Shown: piece by piece, positions 1 through 9,800 of the stretch
How positions within the stretch are numbered: the first letter of the stretch is position 1
Layout: each line of letters starts with the position of its first letter
Assembly (NCBI GenBank): GCA_018287875.1
Contig: JAGVVL010000001.1
Span: forward strand, 6,324,001-6,388,000
Source: Nigrospora sphaerica
Lineage: Eukaryota; Ascomycota; Sordariomycetes; Amphisphaeriales; Apiosporaceae
Direction: 5' to 3'
DNA length: 64,000 nt
Notes under the pieces: generated by a model
Told to the model about the DNA's origin: nothing
The model's database searches: none
Seen by the model: only the letters and a program-made list of their open reading frames with translations
Made by a program: the position numbers and the translations under genes

Positions 1-2825
1 AAGACGCACGATGCCTCTCGTGTCAGTCATGAATACATTTACGATCATGCGTGTACATTGGTGACAGATTTGTGCCGGAAGCGGCGGTTGACAAACGTAA
101 GTAGCTGTCGCGCAGCTGATGCCATCAATGGCAAAGGTCCAGGCTGACGGTCACTAGTCATCGCAGCGGTCTATCATATTCATTGCACACAGCCTCGGTG
201 GAATCATCGTCAAAAACGTGAGTGATTTCTCATGTTAACATGTATGGTGGCTAAATGATGTAGGCTTTGATTCATTCAGACAGCTCACGCCAGGGTTCAT
301 TGCTGGAACATCGATCAATCAAGGTCTCTACGTTTGGCATTATGTTCATGGGTACTCCATATCAAGGATGTGATGGGGTCCAAATGGGACAGCTGCTGGT
401 GAATATTGCGCGGGTTTCTATTTCTGCCGATGATCGCATCTTCAAGCATCTCGAAAGGGACTCAGAGTGGTTGCAACAACAGCAGGGACAGTACAGGCCG
501 ATCAGCCGGGATTTTGTGACCAAGTTTGCTTATGAGGTGTACCCAACCCGTACGACCCTCGGACATTCAATCATGGTACGTAAACCGATTATCTTACAAG
601 AAAACTCGCTAATGGAAGTTAAGTTGTACCACACGCGTCGGCAGTTATACTACAGGCAGATGCCGAAGCTATCTCTATTCCCTCAGATCACATCAGGATG
701 GTCAAGTTTGGCTCGAAGGAGGACGCAGGATATGACCGAGTATCTGAGAACTTGCAAATCGTGGTGAAAGATGCGGGCGGCAGCGTTCAGTCGGCGTGGA
801 AAACGGAGGCGATGCTTGCAGATAGTGAGAATTCTTCGTGTACCGTGAGCGTATGAGTTTTAACCAACTTTGTTATCAGTTCAAGACGGCACTGTTCGTG
901 ACCGGTTCTCTCTTCTTCTTGACCTTTCAGCAATCCCTATTGTGGAACGGTTTGTTGCAAAAGAAGAGGAAATCAAGAGCCTTTGTGAAATCCTGGGGCA
1001 GCCTGATGAACGTCGTACCGCCGTTTTGCATGGATTAGGAGGTATGGGCAAAACCCAGTTGGCAGCGGAATATCTCAAACGACACAAGTCCGAGTACTCG
1101 GCCATCTTCTGGCTGAACACAAAAGACGAGCCATCACTGCAACTGAGCTTCTCGCAAGTTGCCAAACGACTTCTACAACTGCATCCACAGCCCCTCTACG
1201 TCAAATTCGCCTTAGAAAGCCGCAAACCCCACAATACCGTTATTGCGGTTAAGAGATGGTTCGATGGGCGACAGAATAGCCATTGGCTCATTGTCTACGA
1301 CAACTACGACGACCCGGAGCCGAATGCCGTTCACCAACGAGGAGTAATTACCGAGAATACAAGGAAACCCAAATCTGACGAAGACGAGACGAAGGAAGAC
1401 ATGCCCAAAAAAGAATACGACATTCGTCCCTATTTTCCAACTTGTGACCATGGCGCGATCATTGTCACTACTAGATCGTCCATGGTTCAATGGGGAAAGA
1501 GGGTCAGGCTCGGGAAACTGAAAGACCTCGGTGATGGGATACAAATCTTGGCTTCTACGTCGCATCGTGGCAACGCCGAAAAAGGTAAGATTACTGCATA
1601 CGTGAATACAGGGACACTACTAATACTCCTTTTAGACTAGGCTGCAGTTGAAGTTGCCAAAAGGCTTGATGGACTGCCGCTTGCTCTCTCGACAGCCGGT
1701 GCTTTCCTACGAGAAACCTCAATGGGCTGGGCAGAATACCTCCAGCTGTACCAAAAATCGTGGTCACGACTTCAGCAGAGGAGCCCACAGCTTCCAGCAT
1801 ACAACAGTACCATGTACGCGACATGGGATGTCTCCTTGGAACGCATCCAGAATCAAGACCCAGCTGCCGCAAAGCTCCTCAGTCTGTGGGCGTACTTCGA
1901 CAAAGACGACCTGTGGTATGAATTGCTACACCAAAGAGGACCAGGTATACCCGATTGGCTACAAGGCGTGACGGAGGACCAAAATGCATTTAAAGAGTCC
2001 ATGCGAGTGCTCTGCAGTCACGGGTTGGTGGATGCCGACCCAGCTACGCGAGAGTGCGGAACGCAGTCGCGCGGGTACAACGTGCACGGGTGTGTGCATT
2101 CTTGGATGCGACATGTGTTAAATCCAACGGTAAATCTGGAACCGGCAAAGACAGCTATAATTTGTGTAGCAAGACACGTGCCCAGCCAGGCAGATCCCGA
2201 GTTCGGGTGGGTGCAACGCCGTCTCCTTCAACATGCGGACCACAGTCAACGAAGCATTACAAACAACGATGATATCGGCATCGAAATTTGGGGTTTTGAG
2301 AGACTGGCAAACCTCTATTACTCACAAAGCCGCTCAGTTGAGGGGGAGATCATGTGTATACGGGCGCTCAAAGCATGGGGACCGGACCACACGTCGACGC
2401 TCAACACAGTCAACAATCTGGGGGGTCTCTACGCCTCCCAAGGCCGCTTAAGCGAGGCCGAGGCCATGTATCAACGGGCGCTCCAAGGGAAGGAGAAAGC
2501 ATGGGGACCGGACCACACGTCGACGCTCGACACAGTCAATAATCTGGGTCTTCTCTACGCCTCCCAAGGCCTCTTAGGCGAGGCCGAGGCCATGTATCAA
2601 CGGGCGCTCCGAGGGTACTAGAAAGCTCTAGGCGATGACATGGTGAAAACATATGCTCCTGCACTCAATAACCTAGAGAACCTCGGGAACCTATTACGAG
2701 ATCAGGGCAAGTGTGACGCTGCGAATGGGTACTATACCTGTGCTGAGTATGGTGCCCGGATTGTCAACGGGACAGGTAGCCCAGGCCACGTAAGAATCGT
2801 CGCGAAGCTTCAGACTATTAGTTAA
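1..2825 (+). pseudogene. NLR-like gene (esterase-like/NB-ARC/TPR), 5' end outside window, two nonsense codons
   Basis: Fungal NLR-type immune or heterokaryon-incompatibility receptor, cut by the left window edge. Inferred exons are <1-96, 158-217, 264-575, 656-824, 880-1584 and 1636-2825; each junction has GT/AG signals and keeps phase. The first exons encode an alpha/beta-hydrolase (SesB-like) effector domain with HSLGG at 188-202 and FMGTP near 345. The 880-1584 exon holds an NB-ARC domain with P-loop GLGGMGKT near 1033-1056 and a Walker-B-like segment LIVYDNYDD. The C-terminus has TPR units. Two TAG codons lie in the deduced frame: 1638-1640, just after a well-formed intron with an ACTAATAC branch site, and 2619-2621, inside the last TPR. 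The frame stays open and TPR-like from 2622 to the TAA at 2823. An alternative acceptor at 1640 avoids the first stop but loses the frame. Known family role: self/non-self recognition and cell death. Function is probably lost in this allele. Confidence 0.8.
2370..2621 (+). repeat. 126-bp tandem TPR-coding repeat
   Basis: Two near-identical 126-bp units (42 codons each) begin at 2370 and 2496. Each encodes a TPR of the kind found in kinesin-light-chain-like fungal NLRs, with the cores WGPDHTSTL and EAEAMYQRAL. Only a few bases differ between the copies, which points to recent duplication or gene conversion. The second copy runs into the TAG at 2619. Confidence 0.85.
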
Positions 2826-4138
2826 GATTCATCTGATGTCTTCAAATCTTACTTTCCTTACATTCTTTTGGCTGCACACTAGTAATTCTGTGTAGTCACT
2901 TTAATACGGTAGATCAAAAATAACTTATGCTGTTGAAGTGTATCCCTTGCCGTGGTGTTCCATAGCCTTCTAAATGCAATCTGGGCAGTAGCTGCCGTCG
3001 CGGACTGTCCTTACCTATCGTACATCAGATGATATAAGCCAGCAAACGACGGTTCATAGAGGTACTGGCTGTAGAGGTCCGCATGTCGCTCCTTTGCGCT
3101 GTGGTACACCACCTACCTGCCTTGGCCAGTAAGCTGACGCTAGCGCCTTCTAACGCAGCAGGTGATCGCAGGAGCGTTGTATTCGTCGAGTCGGCACGTG
3201 CATAGTCACCTCGTCTCGATACAGGCCACGTGTATCAACGAAGTGCTTACGCAGCATCTTAAGCATTCGACGTGTGATAGTTTAAAGTCGGCCAGCTTTT
3301 ATTTGGGGCGGGGGCTTCGGGTAGCTCCAGGACATAAGGCTTCGGTTATACTCTGAGGGTCGAGGGTGCTGCGTCGGGTTACTATAGCGATGGCATCCTT
3401 CCTGAGTCCACATTGAACCATACCGAAGACCTAGTGGTGCCGGGGCTGGGTGCCATTGTCCATCCTCCTAGCCTGAAGGTTTGTTGAGCGTTATAGATGG
3501 TGCGCTCCTTATGAGGCACAAGAAGGGCGATGGCAATTTGATTTTTATTGCCGGTCGCACGTGTACATGACCGCGCTGGCCGCGGCCGAAAAAATGCTGT
3601 CAGCAGTAGGCGTCCGATAATTCGTGGTCCTATCCGTGAGCAGAACTAGAACCAGCCGGGTTGTTCGCCTTCAGGTTAGTGCCAGTGCCAATTTCTAATG
3701 GTCGTGCGCGGTAGCCACGACCCCTAGGCTCCGTCCGGGCGGGCGGTTTAGCTTCCCTGTCACCTGTGCTCGCTAGCCCCCGGAATCCAAGTGCATAGCG
3801 AAAATAACATGCAGACCGGGCATCCGGATCAGGAAGGCAAAGGGAGCTTAGGGGACGCTAAACCGCTTAGGATCTGCCGGGACCGTCGGGTCGAACTTTC
3901 CAAACCAGGAACCGGTTTCCTAGGAACCGAACACACACACACATCCCTATGCCCGCGTTTAGATGGCGCGAATCAATAGGGGCCGGGCTAAGTTGCTTCT
4001 CCCGCTAGCTTAGCTAGATCCGGGGGAGGCGGGGCATTGAAGTACGTTATCCTGTCTGGTGGGGTCCTATCACCCCACCTGGATCGCACTATAGGTAGAT
4101 TCCTGCCCCACCGGCAACTTCGTGGCAGGCCTCACTAA

Positions 4139-4184
4139 TACATCATCTCTCTCTTCTGCTACTACCCCAGTCAACGACTCATCA
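4139..4184 (+). repeat. 46-bp direct repeat, copy 1
   Basis: Identical to 4605-4650 except for one T/C difference. In one forward frame both copies read the peptide SATTPVNDSS. The copies start 466 bp apart. Confidence 0.85.
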
Positions 4185-4604
4185 AATGGTAGCATCTCTT
4201 TTCGGTCTTTAAGGCCTAAACAATCAATTTCAGCATCGTGCAGACATCCAGATCATCGTGTCCGACGCCTGCAACGAAGCCGCAAGTCCGTTCCATCGTG
4301 ACGATCATCAACGGAGTCCCAGAGGCGAAGTTGACGGTCCGCATCGAAGGACACCAACCGGTTGTAGATCCTCGTGTCGCATCGGCCCTCCAGGCAAGCG
4401 CATCAAGGAGTGGCAAAGGCGAATTGAGCGTGTCGATTGGAGCAACACCAACCATCGCAGCTGCTGTTCACCGCGGTTGCAAACAAGAACAATATCTCCG
4501 ACGCGTCAACCGCCGAGGTCGACACCAACCCAACCCCCAAAGACAAAACGCTTCCGCACAACAACACTTCCGCAGATACTGGTGACAAGGCCAGACTTAC
4601 GTTC

Positions 4605-4650
4605 TACATCATCTCCCTCTTCTGCTACTACCCCAGTCAACGACTCATCA
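4605..4650 (+). repeat. 46-bp direct repeat, copy 2
   Basis: Second copy of the element at 4139-4184. It ends about 260 bp upstream of the bHLH start codon. No terminal inverted repeats or target-site duplications were noticed around either copy. Confidence 0.85.
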
Positions 4651-4907
4651 CACACCCACTAAGTTGACCTCCCATGCGCCGTGGGTGAGACACGGCGTCC
4701 CGAACAACTCTTTACCACACCTCTCTTACCACAGCTCTCCGTAGCCCGGCATTGGAACTCCACGCCCCGTGCGACTATACCCGGAGACACAAGATTCCCT
4801 TCCCGCTCGGGAGGTAACCGGGGAGTAAACCCAGTTAGGACGCCGCCGAGCTCCCCGGCAGACTGGATCCTCGACACGCCCTCTACGTAGCCGCACCCAC
4901 GCCCGCC

Positions 4908-5367
4908 ATGGATAGGATGCCACTGCCATCTAGCAGCCCCAGCGGCCTCGGGCCCCCGGCGCCTGAGGAGAAGAAAAAGCAAAACCACATTGCCTCTGGT
5001 ACGAGTTCCCTAACTCGGCAGCGCCCGCACCCGGCCCCCCCTCCCACACGGTTGCTAACGACGGCCGATAGAGCAAAAGCGGCGGAAGGCCATACGTGAC
5101 GGCTTCGACCGCCTATGTGAGTTGGTGCCGGGACTCGAGGGCCAGGGGCGCTTCGAGGGCCTCGTGCTGAAACGCACCGTCGAGTTCATCCGGGAGCAGC
5201 TCGAGCGGCGCCGGCAGCTCGTCTTACAAAAAGAGGCCCGCGGCGAATTCGCCGAGGACCGCCTTAAGGGGTAAGTGCATTTAACGCCCCCCCCCCCTGG
5301 GGCCCTATCTCATCGTGGGAAGCCATTGCTAAGCTCCCGGCCCAGACCAATCAGGGCACTCGAGTAG
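4908..5367 (+). pseudogene. bHLH transcription factor (INO4-like), 3' exon broken by stops
   Basis: Exons 4908-4998, 5072-5270 and 5346-5367. Intron 1 is 73 bp with GCTAAC before the acceptor; its splice gives the junction IAS-EQKRR, the expected start of a basic region. Exon 2 encodes a complete basic helix-loop-helix (KRRKAIRDGF, then LVPGLEGQG, then VLKRTVEFI) close to fungal INO4-type HLH proteins. Intron 2 has a perfect GTAAGT donor at 5271. In exon 3 the frame meets TAG at 5365, but the same frame continues with Glu/Lys/Ala-rich, coding-like sequence broken again by TAA near 5412 and 5436. The family's known role is E-box binding and activation of lipid or metabolic genes as heterodimers. 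The bHLH core is intact, so a short 103-aa product (MDRMPLPS... to ...RALE) could still be made. I favour a decaying paralogue at the cluster edge. Confidence 0.7.
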
Positions 5368-6826
5368 CTCGAGGCGCTAAATAAAGAAAAGGCCAAGGGA
5401 AAGGCTACCTAAAGCTCAGCCGAGGAGGACGAATAAGAGCCGTCAGGCATCTCGGAGCTTACGGAACATTCGCTAAAGTCCTCAGTGAGTGCCCATGCTG
5501 TCACGGCACGCAGTTGGACAAGTCAGCAACTGATCGTAGATTGACTAAGGATAGCAACGTGAGGAAGAAAAGAAGGAAAACACACGATGGCTCTGGCGCT
5601 CTCAAGGTATCTAAGTACCCTGAGACGCACAGAACCTCCCTTCTGCCAGTGTCCACCGCCTGTTCCATCAGTGTACAGTTGCCAGCGCCGTCACACATGC
5701 CCGGACCATCGAGGAGACGGCAGCGAAGTCCTCGGAACTCCAGCATGGTCCATTATTTAACGGCATACACGTTTTCTCCCAGGCAGTTCATCGGGTTGGT
5801 ACGCCAATAGGGTCGTGCCCTGTCTCGGCGGTACTTAAGTATAGGACACAAAAGTACATAAGGTAAATATATAAGACTGCCTTCGCTGCCATCTAGATTC
5901 TCCGCGGGACCGCCGAATCTGCACCACGCTATGTAATAGCAGTAATGCTCTGGTATCTACTTCTGGTGGTAGGCAAACCACTCATTAATGCCGAAAGCCC
6001 ACTGGGGACTGCTCACCAACACACCCAAGCGACCAAGGCAAGTTTTCCGTTGAAAAAGGCGGCCTCCGCCGAAAGCACCCACCCGAGGAAAGCGGCCGGG
6101 GGCGAGACTGCGAGGGGGGCAGGGCAAGGTACAGCACGGGATGCGCGACGGCGGCACAGGACATATGCAGGGGAGCCCACGGTCGTCAGAGCCGAAGGGA
6201 AAGCTTGGCGGTCTTGGCGAGCCGGGAGGAAGCGCGGGGTGCGCGTGGTAGAAGCACACGTCGGGGGTTCCCGGCGGCTGAAGCCTGGGAAGGGCTTGAC
6301 GAAGGCCCCTCTTGTTGCCGACGGGGGTTCCCATGCCGCGGGGGCGCGGGGGAATAGGATGTCCCGGTTATGCCGGGACCGAGACATAGACTCGAGGGCC
6401 AAGATGCCTGACGGAGGTCGTCCTGGAGGCGTCGAGGAAGGCGGGCCGGGGCCGGCCTCCGTCAGGGGGCCAGGACGGAACCGCCCAGTCCCTAAACATG
6501 AGGCACGGGGGCAATGGTTTGCCGCTGCTTACACGGGAGACCTACTTGGTCTCGAGGCGGACACCAGACTTAGGCACAGAGGAGATACTTGTGACAGGAG
6601 CAATCACTTCATGGACTAACGTACCTCCCCTCCCTGACTTGAAGAAACGAGTAAAATTACAACACGGGACTTGACATAACGGCCTTCGCGTCCTCGTAAC
6701 CACCCACGCGCCCTCAACCGGGACCCGGAAACCGTAGCTCACGCACCCCTCGCCGCCAAGGTAACGACCCAGCGCCGGCGTGGCGAACCGGGCGCCCCGG
6801 GAGAGAATCTAACAAATACTCGGCCC
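5368..6826. other. Gene-free stretch downstream of the PKS
   Basis: About 1.46 kb between the bHLH relic and the PKS stop codon. There is a plus-strand open frame of 224 codons at 5945-6619, but its composition is Gly/Arg/Pro-rich, it has no domain, and overlapping minus-strand frames of similar length exist. I see nothing supportable here. Confidence 0.5.
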
Positions 6827-9800
6827 CTATCTGTTCTCCTCGAGCCAGCTGTGGAACTCGCCGATGGTCGGGCACTCGAGGAACAGCGAGCTCTTGATGT
6901 CAATCTTCAGCTGGGCCTTGAACTTCTCGGCCAGGACCAGCGACATAAGCGAGTCGACGCCGATGCTCGTGAAGAGGGTGTCCTCGGCCAGGCTGGACCG
7001 CTCCAGGCCCGTCTCGGCCGCCACCATGTCGTAGATCTTGCCGAGCAGGGCGTTCTCGGCGCCCGACTCGGCGGCCGCGGGCTCGGGCGCGACGGCGGGC
7101 GCGACGGCGGGCGCGACGGCGGGCGCGACGGCGGGCGCGGCGACGGGCGCCGGAGCGGGGACCGCGGGAGCTGGGGCCGCCACCGGAACGGGAACCGGGG
7201 CCGGCGGGGCGGGGGCGGGGGCCGGCTGGGGCCGGGGCGGCTCGGCGGCGTGGCCGGCCTTGTCGGGCGAGAAGAAGCGGTCCATGAGCAGGCGGGGGAA
7301 CTGGCGGAACTGGATCTGGCCGACCATGCCGACGACGGTGTCGCCCTGCAGGATGTAGACGTCGCCGGCCCAGCAGCCCTTCTCGCCCGTGGGCAGCATC
7401 TTGACGTAGTTGCGGTAGTGGGCGCCGTGCGCGAGCGGCTCGAGGAAGCGCATGCTCTCCCAGCCCGGCGTGACGTAGAAGTAGTCGGCCGTGTTGGAGG
7501 CGTCGCTGCCGTTGACGACGAAGCCCGCGATGTGGGCGACGCTGTCGATCCAGTGCGGCGGCGTGTGCCAGATGCCGCCCTCGTCGGCCGTCAGCGTCAC
7601 CTCGGCGCTCGCCTCGTAGCCGTCGACGACGACGGCGTCCATGCCGCGGTACCGGTCGGCGTAGTCGACGACGTTCTTGAAGAGCGTGTAGGCCATGTTC
7701 TTGGTCAGTCGGTTGGCCCGGCCCGTCTCCGCGCGCGCCCCGAGCCCCTCGATCTGGCCCGTCACGAGGTGCGCGACGCGGGCCCACTCGCGCCGCCACG
7801 CCGCCGGGTCCTCGAACGTCACGATGAAGCTGCCGAACGCCTCGGCCGCCCGCGCCCCGTCCGCCCCAACGTTGTACAGCCGCACCGGCATCGACAGCGC
7901 CGCCGCGTCCAGCGTGGCCTCGAGCTGCAGCAGCTGCTTGTCGCTCTTGCGGTTGGCCACCTGTCCCTCGAGGATCACCATGTGCCCGAGGTTCATGACG
8001 TAGTCCTTGGGCACCGACGACAGCTGGCTGCGCAGGTACCGGCCTACGGTGAAGCCCATGTCGGCCCAGATTGACTGTACGCCAGTTAGCATCGTGTGTG
8101 TTTGCCCCCGACCGCGGAGACCCGCCACGTCGTTCGCCACTTACCTGCGTGGCCACCCCGTGGCCGTTCATTGTGTGTCCCGTCACGGCCTCGAGGAAGG
8201 CCGGGTCGAGCAAGTTGGACCGCGTCGTGATGGAAGCCGTCGAGGTTCCGATGGTCTCCGAGACGATGCCGTGGATCAGCGATGTCTTGAGCTTGGATGA
8301 CATGGCCGGCTCCGAGTTGCCGCTGCCCAGCCGCGCTAGGTTGTGCTTGATGTTGGCCTTGTCGAGGGTCCAGTTCCCGAGGTAGGGGATCCAGTAGTCC
8401 TTGTCGTTCCACTGGTACGGCTTGAGGGCGAGGAGCTGGTGGGCCCTCTCGTAGGGACGGAAGTACTCGTTCCATCCCAGCGGCACACCCTTACCGTGGA
8501 GCCAGGCCAGGGCGGCGCCGACGGTGGCGAAGTTGTCGACGTCGCGCTTGAGCGTCGCCACCACGCGGTCGCTTCCGAGAATGTCCCTGACGAGGCCGCC
8601 GGCGAAGAAGTGCGGCCCGATATCGATCCAGACCGTATCGTCGTCGATGGTGCCCAGCTCCTGGGCCGCGTCGATGGCGCCGACGAAATCGACGGGCTCC
8701 CTCGTCGCGCGGCGGAGGTAGGCGCCGTTGATGGTCTTGCCGTCAAAGATGCACTCGGCCAGGAGCGGGGAGATGACGGGGATATTGGGCTTCTTGAAGC
8801 TGACGTTCTCCGCCACGCGCTCGAAGTCCTCGAGCACCGGGTCGACCTGGGAGGAGTGGAAGGCGAAGGGCACGCTGACGGCGGCGCACTTGAGACCCGC
8901 CGCCTTCAGGGCCGCCGCGATGTCCCCGAGGGCCTCCTTCTCGCCGCTGAGGACCGTGTCCTGCTCCGTGTGGATGCATGAGACCTCGTAGGCCGCGTCG
9001 TCGCCAAGCAGCTCCTCGATCGCCGCCATCGACGCGCGCACGGCGAGCATGCCGTGGCTGCCCGCCTCGCAGGACTTCTCCAGGAGCCGGGCGCGGGAGC
9101 CGACGAGGAACAGGGCGTCAACTTCGCTCAGCGTGCCGGCTGCCACTAGGGCCGCGTACTCGCCCAGGCTGTGGCCGACAACCGTCGTGGGGAAGACGCC
9201 CAGCGAGTTCCAGAACTGGACGAGGGCCATCTCGAGCGCCACGATGGCCAGCTGCGACACGACGGGCGAGGCCTCGCCCTCCAACAAGCCGCGGATGCAG
9301 GGCAGAACTGAGGGGAAGCCCAGCGCCTGCACCAGGCGGTCGAGACGGTCCACGGCCGCCGTGAAGGCCGGGTAGTGTTCGTACAGCTGCTGGCCGAGGC
9401 CGTTGTAGAAGGAGCCCTGGCCGGTGAAGACAAAGGCGACGGGCGGCGCCTTGGGGGAGAGCGACACGAGCGACGTGTCGGCCTTTTCGAGCTCGGCCTG
9501 GAAGAAGCGGCACGCCTTGTCGAGGCTGTCGACCGACGTGACGATGCGGAAGGTGTGGTGCATCCGGCGCGCGCAGAGCGTGTAGGACAGGTCGCCGAGG
9601 CTGACGTCGGGGTTCTCGTCGAGGTACTGCAGCATGGCCTCGATGTTCCGCTTCATCGACGTGCGGCTGCGCGCCGACAGCGTGAGGGGGTAGTGGAGGC
9701 GCGGGTCGGTTCCCACGCGCCGTCTCTCGGGCGCGTCCTCGAGCAGGACGGTCGTGTTGCCGCCGTGGGCGCCGAAGCTATTAACGATGGCGTAGCGCGA

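Larger units (their letters stand above)
2826..4907. other. Spacer between NLR relic and bHLH gene
   Basis: No supportable gene. Short open frames occur on both strands but none shows a recognisable domain or a consistent exon chain. The stretch from 2826 to about 3700 is more AT-rich than the cluster. It contains the 46-bp direct repeat described separately, and a GT...AG intron-like segment directly follows the first copy (about 4188-4233). Confidence 0.5.

Noticed and set aside
5945..6619. 224-codon plus-strand frame downstream of the PKS.
   Set aside because: Gly/Arg-rich low-information sequence with no recognisable motif and open frames opposite to it.
6851..8074. 407-codon plus-strand open frame.
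   Set aside because: Exact antisense of the PKS last exon; composition is His/Val/Gly/Arg-rich as expected from reading GC-rich coding DNA backwards, with no domain.
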